A DNA stretch of 64,000 nt from Cupriavidus pauculus (GCF_002858765.1 NZ_PJRP01000005.1:196863-260862); one strand, 5' to 3'; positions 34,052 to 42,702 are shown, numbered from the stretch's first letter. Translations and numbers: made by a program. The notes: generated from the sequence alone by a model not told the origin.

Positions 34052-34954
34052 TCAGAAATGCACCTCCGTGATCAGCATCACCTGTGACCGCCTGGTGCCC
34101 GGCGCCTCGCTCGATGGCGTGCCGAACATGTTGTGCCAATACTCGTAGCCGGGCCCGGCGTAGACCACGCGCGGGTGGTCGGCCAGGGCGCCCACGTCGA
34201 GCAGCAGCGACGTGCGCATCAGCAGTTCGGTCTTGGTCTCGGTATGGAAGCCGTCCTTGCCCTTGGGGCCGGTCAGGCTGACGAAGCCCTTGAAGACCAG
34301 CGGCGCCGATGCCACGTGGAACGGCACGTTCCAGGTGCTCTCGGCGTGGAAGGCCGTGGCGTAGGTGACGTCGGTGTGCGAGATGCCGTTGTGGTTGGAT
34401 TCGGTCCGCATGCCCAGCATCACGTTCCAGAAGCCGCGCGGTACGGCGAAGTCGATCGACGGCCCCAGGATGAACATCCGCGCCCGGTTGCCGAACGCGT
34501 CGTTCTTGGCGCTGAAATCGAAGCCCGTGACCAGACCGGCGTCGTGGATCACGCCGTAGTCCAGCGGGCGGCCCAGGATCTTGCTGGCGCTCCATTCCAC
34601 GCGCCCGACACTGTAGATCTCCTGCGCACCGCCGGTGCCATTGGCCTCGGGGTTGTACTTGTCCGACACCAGGTACTCGACGTTGAAGAAGTAGCTGCCG
34701 TACTTGAAGCCGCCCACCGTGTTCAGAAAGCCGATGTTCTGCACGACCTTGTGGTCGCTGCCCGGAAAGTACGAGTTCGGCGCCCAGCGGTAGCCCAGGT
34801 AGGTATCGTTCCAGTTGACCGGCTGGATGTAACCAGGGGGCGGCGCGTTCGGGGCGGGTGCGGGAATATCCTCGGCGTGGCCGGGGGTGGTGAGGCAGCA
34901 GGCCAGGGCAAGGCCAAGCGCGGCGCTGTGCGCCGTTCTGATGGTGAGTGTCAT
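34052..34954 (-). CDS. Outer-membrane beta-barrel protein, possibly Tsx-like channel
   Basis: 300 aa. A signal peptide ends at PGHAED. The mature chain opens NWNDTYLGYRWAPNSYFPG and ends VMLITEVHF, with alternating-residue strands and a terminal Phe as in outer-membrane barrels. The size and the opening resemble nucleoside-specific Tsx-type channels. GGACGGAGAC precedes the ATG at 34954; the frame runs on to 35026. It diverges from the IclR gene and shares its control region, so it is probably under that regulator. Channel specificity is unknown. Confidence 0.6.
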   Translation of the reverse strand: MTLTIRTAHSAALGLALACCLTTPGHAEDIPAPAPNAPPPGYIQPVNWNDTYLGYRWAPNSYFPGSDHKVVQNIGFLNTVGGFKYGSYFFNVEYLVSDKYNPEANGTGGAQEIYSVGRVEWSASKILGRPLDYGVIHDAGLVTGFDFSAKNDAFGNRARMFILGPSIDFAVPRGFWNVMLGMRTESNHNGISHTDVTYATAFHAESTWNVPFHVASAPLVFKGFVSLTGPKGKDGFHTETKTELLMRTSLLLDVGALADHPRVVYAGPGYEYWHNMFGTPSSEAPGTRRSQVMLITEVHF

Positions 34955-35083
34955 GTCTCCGTCCGTTGGACTGGTATGGGTATCGACGGCCGGGGTCGTG
35001 ATCGACTCTTGTACCGGCCGGCACACGTGGCGCGATGCCTGTGTGCCACCGCATGGTAGGGAAGGGGTGCGCGCGTGCCTCTA

Positions 35084-35104
35084 CACAAAACGCAGATTCG
35101 CTGG
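35084..35104 (+). promoter_or_regulatory. Operator-like motif, third copy, beside the IclR gene
   Basis: The 21-bp motif beginning CACAAAAC and ending CGCTGG also occurs twice at 23332-23465. Here, as in the first copy, it continues with GGCA(C/T)TTTTC-like sequence and CGCGC. It lies 72 bases before the IclR start and 130 before the divergent barrel gene. Confidence 0.6.
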
Positions 35105-35176
35105 CACTTTTCGCGCAAGCCGGAAACCGTGGGGGATAATGCGTGACCGAGTGCCTATCTCCCTTTACAGCCGAAC

Positions 35177-35995
35177 ATGCCCGCATCGACATCGTCCGCG
35201 ACCTCTGCCAAGGTGGCCGGCACCGCCGCCTTTTCCAAGTTCATGGAAGTCCTGCAGCTTGTAGCCGACACGGAAGAACCGATGACGGTGGCCGGGCTGG
35301 CGCGCGTGTCGGGCTATCCGCGTCCCACGGTCTACCGCATCGTGGCGGCCCTGGTGGCGGAGGGCATGCTGCAGGAGCATCCGGCCACGGGTGCGCTGGC
35401 GCTGGGCACGCGGCTCATGCAGCTGGCCAGCCGCAGCTGGTCGCGCTCCGACCTGCGCCTGGCCGCGATGGATGCGCTGAAGGCGCTGCGCGACCTGACC
35501 GGCGAGACCGTGCATCTGGCCGTGCCGAACGACACCACGATGATCTATATCGAGAAGCTGGAGAGCACCAGCGCGGTACGCATGGCGTCGCGCATCGGTA
35601 CGTCGGTCTCGATGCATTCGACGGCGGTTGGCAAGGCCTACCTGAGCGCGCTGGCACCCGCCGCCCGCGACGCCCTGATCGCACGGCTGACCTTTACGCG
35701 CTACATGCCCGACACGATCATGACGCCCGATTCGCTGCGGACCCAGGTGGAGCAGTTCCGGCTGCAGGGATGGTCGGTCGATGCCGAGGAAAACGAGGCG
35801 GGCATCTATTGCTTTGGCGCGCCCGTGGTTGATCCGCAGGGGCAGCCGGTGGCGGCCGTCAGCGTCAGCACGCTGCGCTTCCGCCAGAAGCCCGACCCCG
35901 AGGCGGCCTATGTGACGCCGCTGATCGAAGCGTGCCGCGAGATCTCGCGTCGCGTGGCCGAAGCGCCGGCCCTGGCGGCTTCGCGGAACATGTGA
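35177..35995 (+). CDS. IclR-family transcriptional regulator
   Basis: 272 aa. The winged helix-turn-helix covers about residues 20-80 (MTVAGLARVSGYPRPTVYRIVAAL). The effector domain follows, with TVHLAVPNDTTMIYIEKLE, MHSTAVGKAYLSAL and a C-terminal PVAAVSVSTLRF. Because the 21-bp motif occurs here and before the aromatic-acid cluster, I infer it controls both, with an aromatic acid as effector. No strong ribosome site was seen; the chosen ATG gives a normal N-terminus. Confidence 0.85.
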   Translation: MPASTSSATSAKVAGTAAFSKFMEVLQLVADTEEPMTVAGLARVSGYPRPTVYRIVAALVAEGMLQEHPATGALALGTRLMQLASRSWSRSDLRLAAMDALKALRDLTGETVHLAVPNDTTMIYIEKLESTSAVRMASRIGTSVSMHSTAVGKAYLSALAPAARDALIARLTFTRYMPDTIMTPDSLRTQVEQFRLQGWSVDAEENEAGIYCFGAPVVDPQGQPVAAVSVSTLRFRQKPDPEAAYVTPLIEACREISRRVAEAPALAASRNM

Positions 35996-36009
35996 GGGGA
36001 TGGGTTGCT

Positions 36010-36033
36010 CCTCTCCCCCGCATGCGGGAGAGG
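36010..36033. repeat. Imperfect palindrome of the CTCTCCC/GGGAGAG type
   Basis: CCTCTCCC and GGGAGAGG flank CCGCATGC. It lies between the convergent IclR and SDR genes. Arms match those of the longer palindrome at 60272-60303, so both look like members of one dispersed palindromic repeat. It could also fold as a terminator, though no T-run follows. Confidence 0.55.
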
Positions 36034-36083
36034 GGCAGGGGAGAGGGCGGGGGGCTCAAGCTGCGAGGGTCGCCCACCTGAAC

Positions 36084-36803
36084 TCAAGCCACCAGATACC
36101 CCCCATCCACCGGCAGGATCACGCCCGTGAGGAATGCCGCGGCAGGCGAGCAGAGGAAGGCCACCACGTCGGCGACATCGCCCGGCGTGCCCCAGCGGCC
36201 CAGCGGCGTGCGGGCGAGGATGGGTTCGGCGCGTGCCGGATCGTCCTGCAGCGCCTGGGTCAGCGGGGTGGCGATCCAGCCCGGCGCCACCGCATTCACG
36301 CGGATGCCTTCCTGCGCATAAGCCAGCGCCAGCGACTTGGTCAGTTGCGCCACGCCACCCTTGCTGGCGGCATAGCCCGGCACCAGCGATCCGCCAAAAA
36401 AGCTCAGCATCGACGCCGTATTGACGATGGTGCCGCCCCGCTGCGCCAGCAGCGGGCGCGCGGCACTGCAGATGCGCATGGTGCCGGTCAGGTTCACGGC
36501 CAGCACCTGCGCGAAGACGTCCGGCTCGTGTTCCGCGCCGCGCCGGATGATGCCGGCGCAGTTCACGACGATGTCCAGCGCGTCGAAGTTGCCGACCAGG
36601 TCAGCCACGTCGCCTTCCTTGCTGACGTCGGCGATCTTCACGTCGATGCCCGGGGCCAGCGAGCCATCGCCACGGTCGATGCCGCTGGCGGTGACCCGCG
36701 CGCCCAGTTCGGCCAGCCGGTTGGCCACACCCGCGCCGATACCCTGCGTCGCGCCCGTGACCAGCGCGTGCCGGCCTTCAAAGAGTCGTGAATCAAAGGT
36801 CAT
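36084..36803 (-). CDS. Short-chain dehydrogenase/reductase
   Basis: 239 aa classical SDR. TGATQGIGAGVA is the cofactor loop, NCAG the central motif, Ser in ASMLSFFGG and YAASK the catalytic residues. The Asp after the second strand (SGIDRGDG) suggests NAD preference. It is the last gene of a minus-strand operon, starting inside the stop of the Bug gene (ATGA). It probably oxidises or reduces an alcohol or ketone made in the same pathway. Confidence 0.87.
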   Translation of the reverse strand: MTFDSRLFEGRHALVTGATQGIGAGVANRLAELGARVTASGIDRGDGSLAPGIDVKIADVSKEGDVADLVGNFDALDIVVNCAGIIRRGAEHEPDVFAQVLAVNLTGTMRICSAARPLLAQRGGTIVNTASMLSFFGGSLVPGYAASKGGVAQLTKSLALAYAQEGIRVNAVAPGWIATPLTQALQDDPARAEPILARTPLGRWGTPGDVADVVAFLCSPAAAFLTGVILPVDGGYLVA

Positions 36804-37783
36804 TGGCGCATGCCGAACTTGGCGATCAGTGATTTGAAGTACGCGTCGTCCTTGGCAATGGCGGCCTTGAACTCGTCCTGGTCGGCATAGGCGTAGCCCA
36901 GGTTCTGCTTGTCGAGCGTTTCGCGCAGCGCGGGTTCCTTGGCCGTGGCCGCTGCGGCCGTGCGCAGCGCCTTGATGACGTCAGGCGGCGTATTGGCCGG
37001 CGCCGCGATGCCGCGCCAGGTGCCGATCGACAGGTCGATGTGGCGTTCCTTGAGCGTGGGCACCGACTCAAAGCCCTTGACCCGCGCGTCGGCCATCACG
37101 GCCAGCGTCTTGAGCTTGCCGGCGGTGACATAGGCAGAGACCTCGGCCGGACTGACCGCCACGGCGTCGATATGGCCGCCCAGCAGCGCCAGCACGGCAG
37201 GATTGCCGCCCTGGAACGGAATGTGGTTGAACTTGGTGCTTGTCTTGTCTTCCAGCGCGGCGGCCGCCAGGTGCCAGATCGACCCGTTGCCGGCGTTGCC
37301 CACGCGCATGCCGCCCGGGTTCTTGCGGGCCGCATCCAGGAACTGCTCGATGGTGGTGTACGGCGAATCGCTGCGTACGGTGATGGCCGACGGGTCGGCG
37401 TTGAAGCGCGCGATCGGCGTGAAGTTCTCGTAGGTCAGCTTGGTCAGGCCCAGGTGCGGCACGATGGCCAGGTCAGCCGTGATCAGCGACAGCTTGTAGC
37501 CGTCGGGCTTGGCGTTGGCCACATCGGCCCAGCCGATGGCGCCGCTGGCACCGGGCTTGTTGGTCACCACCACGCTTTGCGGCAGGTGCTTGCGCGACGA
37601 TTCGGCAAACGCCCGCGCCAGTGCATCGGTGCCGCCGCCGGCCTGGAAGGGCACCACCAGTTCGATGCTGTGGCTCGGATAGCTGGACTGGGCTTGCGCC
37701 GGCGCGGTGGCCACGCACGCCAGCGAGGTCAGCAGCGTCAGGGCGCATCCAAGGCGGAACGCACCGGTCTTGGCGAAGTTCAT
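36800..37783 (-). CDS. Bug/TctC-family periplasmic solute receptor
   Basis: 327 aa. The signal peptide ends at APAQAQ. The family blocks are HSIELVVPFQAGGGTDALARA, VVVTNKPGASGAIGWAD and NHIPFQGGNPAVLALLGGHIDAVAV. The frame reaches 37933, but GGAGAC stands before the ATG at 37783. It lies in an operon with two SDRs and a cupin enzyme, and is the only minus-strand Bug gene in the window. Confidence 0.88.
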   Translation of the reverse strand: MNFAKTGAFRLGCALTLLTSLACVATAPAQAQSSYPSHSIELVVPFQAGGGTDALARAFAESSRKHLPQSVVVTNKPGASGAIGWADVANAKPDGYKLSLITADLAIVPHLGLTKLTYENFTPIARFNADPSAITVRSDSPYTTIEQFLDAARKNPGGMRVGNAGNGSIWHLAAAALEDKTSTKFNHIPFQGGNPAVLALLGGHIDAVAVSPAEVSAYVTAGKLKTLAVMADARVKGFESVPTLKERHIDLSIGTWRGIAAPANTPPDVIKALRTAAAATAKEPALRETLDKQNLGYAYADQDEFKAAIAKDDAYFKSLIAKFGMRQ

Positions 37784-37841
37784 GGGCTTGTCTCCAAATC
37801 TCGTTATTGGTGTGGGTGTGGCGCTGGTACGGCGGGGAAAG

Positions 37842-38570
37842 TCAGTAGGTGGCGCGGCCTCCGGAGAGATCGAATACGGCGCCGGTGTTGAACGTGCATG
37901 ACGCGGAACATAGCCATGCCACCATCTCCGCAACCTCCGCGGGCTCGCCCAGGCGTTGCATCGGACTCTTGTCGATCATGGTCTGCACGTGGGCCGGCGA
38001 CATTTGCGCCAGCAGCCGCGTGCGGACGGCGGCCGGGGCCACGGCATTGACCAGGACGCCGGCCGTCGCCAGTTCCTTGCCCAGTGATTTGGTCAGGCTC
38101 AGTACGCCGGCCTTGGCGGCGCTGTAGGCCGACGCGTTGGGCGTGCCTTCCTTGCCCGCCAGTGACGCGATGTTGACGATGCGACCGGCGCCCGCCGCGC
38201 GCATGGCCGGTACCACGGCCTGGCAGGCATGGAATACGCCGGTGAGGTTGACGTCGATGATGCGTTGCCAGATGGCCGGGTCGTAGGCATCGAGCGGCAT
38301 CGTCGGGCCGGCAAAGCCGGCGTTATTGACCAGGCAGTCGATGTGGCCGAACCGGCCAAGCGTGGCGGAGGTGGCCGCGCGCAGCGTCGCCGGGTCGGTC
38401 ACGTCGACGCGATGAAAGTCCGACACTTCGGCATCGCCGGGCACGAGGTCCCACACCACCACGGTGGCGCCATCGGCCTGCAGCCGCGCGGCAATCGCCG
38501 CACCAATGCCGGCCGCGCCGCCGGTGACCACGGCCACGGTGCCGTGGAAGTCGTAACGGGCGTGGCTCAT
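37842..38570 (-). CDS. Short-chain dehydrogenase/reductase
   Basis: 242 aa classical SDR: TGGAAGIGAAIA cofactor loop, NNAG, Ser in IASLAGKEG and YSAAK. WDLVPGDAEV puts an acidic residue after the second strand, which suits NAD. The start at 38570 overlaps the stop of the cupin gene (ATGA), so translation is coupled. It differs in sequence from the SDR at 36084 and probably performs a separate step. Confidence 0.87.
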   Translation of the reverse strand: MSHARYDFHGTVAVVTGGAAGIGAAIAARLQADGATVVVWDLVPGDAEVSDFHRVDVTDPATLRAATSATLGRFGHIDCLVNNAGFAGPTMPLDAYDPAIWQRIIDVNLTGVFHACQAVVPAMRAAGAGRIVNIASLAGKEGTPNASAYSAAKAGVLSLTKSLGKELATAGVLVNAVAPAAVRTRLLAQMSPAHVQTMIDKSPMQRLGEPAEVAEMVAWLCSASCTFNTGAVFDLSGGRATY

Positions 38571-39094
38571 CGGATGAACTGGTTCACGAAGTCCGCACCG
38601 AGCCCTACCTCCTCGAAATGCTTGCGGCACATGTCGATCTTGGTGAAGACGTCCTCGTAGCCCATGCCGTTGCCATGCGGGTCGGTGTAGTACATCACGC
38701 CGTTGACCTGGAAGTACGTGATCATCTCCTCGACATCGGGCGGCACGTAGAGCGTATGGGTTTCGCCCGGCGGCTCGAATACGTAGCTGCCTTCGGTGGC
38801 CTCCCAGTCGTGTTCCAGATAACGCCAGCGGCCCTTGAGCACAAAGCCATGCACGGCCTGTGGATGGCGGTGGCGGCTCAGCACGCCCGACTTGCGCACG
38901 CGCAGCAGGTTCATCCAGTAGCCCTGGCTGCGGTTCAGGCAGAGCGGGCGGAACCACACGTTGGGCGCTTGTGGCACCCACAGGCGCTCATCGGTGGGAA
39001 TCGCGTGCGGCACGACGATTTCCGGCAGCGCGTCGGGCGGGTTGGGGTACTGGTAGGGGGTGAGCGGTTCGGCGTCGGTCTTGTCGAGGGGCAT
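38567..39094 (-). CDS. Cupin protein related to 2,4'-dihydroxyacetophenone dioxygenase
   Basis: 175 aa single-domain cupin. The metal-binding block is RHRHPQAVHGFVLKGRWRYLEHDW, and a second half carries PGETHTLYVPPDVEEM. Size and motifs match the 2,4'-dihydroxyacetophenone dioxygenase group of small Fe cupins, which cleave the C-C bond of aromatic ketones. Related uncharacterised cupins have the same layout, so function is only suggested. It is the first gene of the operon, starting a few bases after a palindromic site, with almost no room for a ribosome site. Confidence 0.65.
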   Translation of the reverse strand: MPLDKTDAEPLTPYQYPNPPDALPEIVVPHAIPTDERLWVPQAPNVWFRPLCLNRSQGYWMNLLRVRKSGVLSRHRHPQAVHGFVLKGRWRYLEHDWEATEGSYVFEPPGETHTLYVPPDVEEMITYFQVNGVMYYTDPHGNGMGYEDVFTKIDMCRKHFEEVGLGADFVNQFIR

Positions 39095-39394
39095 GGGCTT
39101 TTGTGTCCAATATATGGACATCATGACTACGATATGGACGTATGAGGCCATCGTAGTTGCCGCGCAAAGTCGCCTGAAAGTGGGAGTTTCCCTATCGCGC
39201 CCCCTGTGTTGCGCTGCAAAAGCGAATGATTGCTGTTGCGTATTGGGCACGGCAGGGCACGTCGCAGCCCGGTCGATGGGTACAAAGTATTGCAATCGCT
39301 ACATGTACTATGGTTACAATCTAAACGTTTGCTTACAATGTGCTGCTGTAGCAAAACGAATAAAAACTAAACAAAACTTCGGGGTGGTCGTTTC
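39095..39394. promoter_or_regulatory. Divergent control region with ATATGGAC repeats
   Basis: GTCCA-ATATA-TGGAC (39105-39119) is an inverted repeat over the likely promoter of the cupin operon. ATATGGAC recurs at 39132-39139, 20 bases on, within TACG-ATATGGA-CGTA. The remaining ~250 bases contain no gene. The part next to the Sel1 gene is AT-rich (TTACAATCTAAACG and AATAAAAACTAAAC) and probably holds its promoter. Confidence 0.5.
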
Positions 39395-39988
39395 ATGCGC
39401 GTTTTTGCTCCCTTGGTATTTATGGCAGTTCTTGGCCTGGCCGCCTGTGCCCAGTCGCCGGAATCGCAATTGTCGCGGTCACCGACCGTGCGCCTGTGCA
39501 ACGGCAACGCCTGTGGCGAGCAGGACAGGCGCGTAGCCACCTTCACCCCGGCAGGCCCCACCGAATCCGATCGCCGCATGCAGGCGCTGGCGGAAAAGGC
39601 GGAAGGCAATCCGAACGCCGCCTATGACCTGGGCCTGCGCCTGCTGCGCGGCGATGGCGTGGAGCGCAACACCTACCAGGCGCTGGAATGGATGCGCAAG
39701 GCCGGCGACAACGGCCATGTGCAGGCGCAACTGGCGCTGGGCCGTCTCTATCTGATGGGCTTCGAGGAAATGGGCGCCGACCCGGCCGAAGCCGAGGCAT
39801 GGCTGACCCGCGCCGCCGCCAAGGGCAACAAGGAAGCCGCGGCGCTGATTCCGCAGGCGCAGGCTGCCAAGAAGGATGAACAGGCCCTGTACCGGGTGCG
39901 CGAGGCCTACCGCACGTCCTGGTCCGCGTGGTACAGCGGCTATCCGTATTACTGGGTCTGGGGCCCCTCCGGCTGGTACCAGCGCTAA
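39395..39988 (+). CDS. Sel1-repeat lipoprotein
   Basis: 197 aa. Signal peptide with lipobox AACAQ after MRVFAPLVFMAVLGL. Two or three Sel1-type helical repeats follow (NPNAAYDLGLRLLRGDGVER, HVQAQLALGRLYLMG and AEAWLTRAAAKGNKEAA). The C-terminus is aromatic-rich (SAWYSGYPYYWVWGPSGWY). Sel1 repeats bind partner proteins, so it is probably an envelope scaffold. It shares strand and spacing with the CsgG-like lipoprotein gene next to it. Confidence 0.75.
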   Translation: MRVFAPLVFMAVLGLAACAQSPESQLSRSPTVRLCNGNACGEQDRRVATFTPAGPTESDRRMQALAEKAEGNPNAAYDLGLRLLRGDGVERNTYQALEWMRKAGDNGHVQAQLALGRLYLMGFEEMGADPAEAEAWLTRAAAKGNKEAAALIPQAQAAKKDEQALYRVREAYRTSWSAWYSGYPYYWVWGPSGWYQR

Positions 39989-40054
39989 GCGCCGGGCACC
40001 ACTTCTTCCCTCCCTGGCTTTTCCTTTCACTTCCGTCTACAGGAACGCGATTTC

Positions 40055-40882
40055 ATGTCCAAGAAGAACTCTCTGCGCGCGGCAGCACTGGCCACGTCTT
40101 TGGTGCTGGCCGGCTGTGCCAACATGGGTGGTGGCTCGATCAGCACCGGCACGGCGCCCACGGCTGCCACCGGCGCAGCAGGCGGCGCAACCAGCGTGAA
40201 CGCCAACCCGATGCTGGAGCGTTGCGACACGCCGCTGGGCACGCTGGCCGTTGACGATGGCCGTGGCAAGGAATGGTATGCAAGCTTCGGCGCCACCACG
40301 AAGATCACGACCATCGAGCCGCTGATCCGCCTGGCGGTGCAGCAGTCGAACTGCTTCGTGATCACGTCCGTGGGCAACAACCGCACGGAAAGCAAGCTGT
40401 CGAACATCACCGACAAGCAGCGCAATTCGGGCGAATTCCGCGCCGGTTCCAAGCAGCAGAAGGGCCAGCGCGTGGCAGCCGACTACTACATGGAGCCGGC
40501 CATCATCATCGACAACGATCCCACGGGTCAGCTCGCCGCCGGCGTGGGCAGCCTGTTCGGCAGCGTTGGCGCGCTGGTGGGCGGTGCCATGGCCAGCAAG
40601 GCATCGGTCGTGACGCTGACCATGTTCGACATCCGCTCGGGCGTGCAGCTGTCCATCTCGGAAGGCAACGCGACGGCCACGAACTTTGGCGCGGCACTGG
40701 GCGCGTTCGGCGGCGGTGCGGCTGGCGGCCTGGGCGGTTTCTCGCGCACGCCGGAAGGCAAGGCCACCGTGGCGGCGTTCATGGACGCCTACAACAACAT
40801 GGTGGTGTCGCTGCGCAACTACAAGGCGCAGGAAGTCAAGGGCGGCCTGGGTCGTGGCGGCCAACTGAAGGTCGGCTCGTAA
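40055..40882 (+). CDS. CsgG/HfaB-like lipoprotein
   Basis: 275 aa. Lipobox VLAGCAN. The core (TTIEPLIRLAVQQSNCFVITSV, DYYMEPAIIID, SVVTLTMFDIRSGVQLSISEGNAT) resembles the CsgG/HfaB fold. Glycine-rich stretches (GSLFGSVGALVGGAMAS and GAFGGGAAGGLGGF) could be membrane-inserting. CsgG proteins form outer-membrane export pores, but no curli genes are nearby, so the pore function is not shown. AGGAAC precedes the ATG. Probably cotranscribed with the Sel1 lipoprotein. Confidence 0.6.
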   Translation: MSKKNSLRAAALATSLVLAGCANMGGGSISTGTAPTAATGAAGGATSVNANPMLERCDTPLGTLAVDDGRGKEWYASFGATTKITTIEPLIRLAVQQSNCFVITSVGNNRTESKLSNITDKQRNSGEFRAGSKQQKGQRVAADYYMEPAIIIDNDPTGQLAAGVGSLFGSVGALVGGAMASKASVVTLTMFDIRSGVQLSISEGNATATNFGAALGAFGGGAAGGLGGFSRTPEGKATVAAFMDAYNNMVVSLRNYKAQEVKGGLGRGGQLKVGS

Positions 40883-40894
40883 GCCAGCCGGACA

Positions 40895-40967
40895 ATCTCC
40901 CGCGCCGGCCCCGCTTGTCAGCAACCGGGGCGCTGGGGCGGGAGATCTGCCAGGGCCATGCCCTGGC
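40895..40967. terminator. Hairpin region between convergent genes
   Basis: ATCTCCCGC (40895-40903) pairs with GCGGGAGAT (40938-40946). GCCAGGGC-CAT-GCCCTGGC (40949-40967) is a second perfect hairpin. Neither has a long T-run. They lie between the CsgG-like gene and the minus-strand binding-protein gene and probably block read-through both ways. Confidence 0.45.
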
Positions 40968-41012
40968 TTGCCGCATCCCCCGCATCCTCCGCACCCATCT
41001 CCCGCAGTCGTT

Positions 41013-41747
41013 TCAGCCTTCCGCCGGTGCCACGTTGGCGCCCTGGATGTTGTGCTTCTGCAAGGCAGCGGCCACCTGGCCCGATGCCTTCATCTCCTCG
41101 ACGAATGTCGCCAGATAAGCCGCTGCGGCCTCGCCGCGCGACTTGTGCACGCCCATCGCCTGGCGGATCACCATGAAGCGCTCGCCCAGCAGGCGCAGGC
41201 CGCTCATGCCGGCGGTGTCGGCTTCAAGCTGCTGCTTCACGCCGGCGGCCACGTCGAGCTTCTCTTCCAGAAAGGTCTTCACCACCGTCTGCGACGACGG
41301 CGCGCGCACGATCTCGGCGTGCTGCAGTTCGCGCGTCAGGTAGAGGTCGTAGGCGCTGCCCTTGCCAACCACCACGCGCGTACCGGCGCGGTCCACGTCG
41401 GCGTTGGCGCGCACCGGCGAATCGTCGCGCACCATGTAGTAGCCCTCGATCAGCACGTACGGCGCCGTGAACGCAATCGTGGCGCCGCGCTTCGGGTCGA
41501 TGGCAAAGAACCCGATGTCGGCTTCCTCGTTAGACACCACGTCGACCGACTTTCCGGCCGTTTCCACCACCACCAGTTCCAGCTTCACGCCAAGCCGCGC
41601 GGCCAGCGCCGTGGCCAGGTCCACGGAGACGCCGCCGGCACCGTCGCCATCCTTGCGGTGCGCCAGCACAGGGTTGCCCAGGTTGATCGATGCACGCAGC
41701 ACGCCGGTTGGGGCGAAGGCATCGAGAATGGCCTTGTCAGCAGTCAT
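41013..41747 (-). CDS. Solute-binding protein of the SBP_bac_3 type, lacking a signal peptide
   Basis: 244 aa. The sequence follows the amino-acid/cyclohexadienyl-dehydratase binding-protein pattern: VLRASINLGNPVLAHR, GVSVDLATALAARLGVKLELV, DVVSNEEADIGFFAIDPKRG and AFTAPYVLIEGYYMV. The N-terminus MTADKAILDAFAPTG has no hydrophobic signal, and no better start lies upstream, so it should be cytoplasmic. It could be an enzyme or sensor on this fold. GAGAGGAAC precedes the ATG. It is the last gene of the aconitase-gntR operon. Confidence 0.75.
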   Translation of the reverse strand: MTADKAILDAFAPTGVLRASINLGNPVLAHRKDGDGAGGVSVDLATALAARLGVKLELVVVETAGKSVDVVSNEEADIGFFAIDPKRGATIAFTAPYVLIEGYYMVRDDSPVRANADVDRAGTRVVVGKGSAYDLYLTRELQHAEIVRAPSSQTVVKTFLEEKLDVAAGVKQQLEADTAGMSGLRLLGERFMVIRQAMGVHKSRGEAAAAYLATFVEEMKASGQVAAALQKHNIQGANVAPAEG

Positions 41748-41783
41748 GTCGTTCCTCTCGGTTGTCACTTTCACTTTCGGTCA

Positions 41784-42680
41784 CTACGGTTCCAGGATAT
41801 CGGTGATGCGCGCCAGGGCGGTCAGCGTGTGGCCCAAATGGTCGCGCATGGCCTGCGACGCGTCTTCGTTGCGCCCGCGTTCCAACAGGTCCAGCAGGTG
41901 CAGATGCTGCCGGGCGTGGTCCGCATAGCGCGAACGCTCGCGCATCGACCGGTACGACAGCAGCCGCCGCACGCGATTGACGCGGCGGATCGCATCGATG
42001 AAAAAGGGATTGCCCGACGCCTCGACCAGCGCTTCGTGAAACCGCACGCCGCGGTCGTGCAGCTGGTCGGCGGTATCGGTCTCGATGCCTCCTTCGAGCA
42101 GGTGGACTTCGGCGGCACGCAGCTGCGCGATGGTGCGCGGGTCCAGCCGGTAGCCCGGCTCCAGCAGCGCGGCCGGCTCCAGCGCCAGGCGCATGCGGTA
42201 CGACTGCAGCAGCGAATCGGGCGTGGTCAGCATGGTCGAGAACTGCCAGCCGTAGCCGGGCTTGCGCTCGCCCCAGCCTTCCTGCGCGATGCGCGCGAGT
42301 ACGGCGCCCAGTTGCGTGGCGGTCAGCGCGTAACGGGTGCGGATAGCCTGCTCCGACACCTCGGTGGGCAGCGCGCCCTTGAGCAGGTCGTCGGCAATCT
42401 GGAAGTAGGCGGTGCCCACCACGTCAGGCTCGGACAGCCCCAGCGCGGCGGCCAGTTCGGCGGCCGGCGCCGACACGGGTTGCGCCAGGAAGAAGCCCCG
42501 GTTCTTCTCGCGCGTGACGATGCCTTTTTCGTGCAGCAGCCCCAGCGCGTCGTTCACGGGGGTGCGCGACACGCGCAGCTGATCGGCCAGCATCTGGGCG
42601 CGCAGGTGGGTGCCCACGGGCAGTTGCTCGCGCTGGATCAGCTCGACGATCTGTATCGCGATGGATCGGTCGTGGTTCAT
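41784..42680 (-). CDS. GntR-family transcriptional regulator (FCD type)
   Basis: 298 aa. The N-terminal winged helix (VGTHLRAQMLADQLRVSRTPVNDALGLLHEKG) is typical GntR. The C-terminal ~150 residues are the helical FCD domain (DRGVRFHEALVEASGNPFFIDAIRRVNRVRR, HLHLLDLLERGRNEDASQAMRDHL). It is unusually long because of a linker near residues 70-140 with a second winged-helix-like stretch. An upstream GTG at 42728 would overlap the aconitase gene; the ATG at 42680 gives the standard start. Likely controls its own operon in response to a carboxylate. Confidence 0.82.
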   Translation of the reverse strand: MNHDRSIAIQIVELIQREQLPVGTHLRAQMLADQLRVSRTPVNDALGLLHEKGIVTREKNRGFFLAQPVSAPAAELAAALGLSEPDVVGTAYFQIADDLLKGALPTEVSEQAIRTRYALTATQLGAVLARIAQEGWGERKPGYGWQFSTMLTTPDSLLQSYRMRLALEPAALLEPGYRLDPRTIAQLRAAEVHLLEGGIETDTADQLHDRGVRFHEALVEASGNPFFIDAIRRVNRVRRLLSYRSMRERSRYADHARQHLHLLDLLERGRNEDASQAMRDHLGHTLTALARITDILEP

Positions 42681-42702
42681 GGTCTTTGGCCGCAGGCACA
42701 GG

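Noticed and set aside
37849..38981. A 379-residue frame joining an upstream extension to the SDR
   Set aside because: The extension reads out of frame through the cupin gene. The SDR starts at the ATGA junction at 38570.
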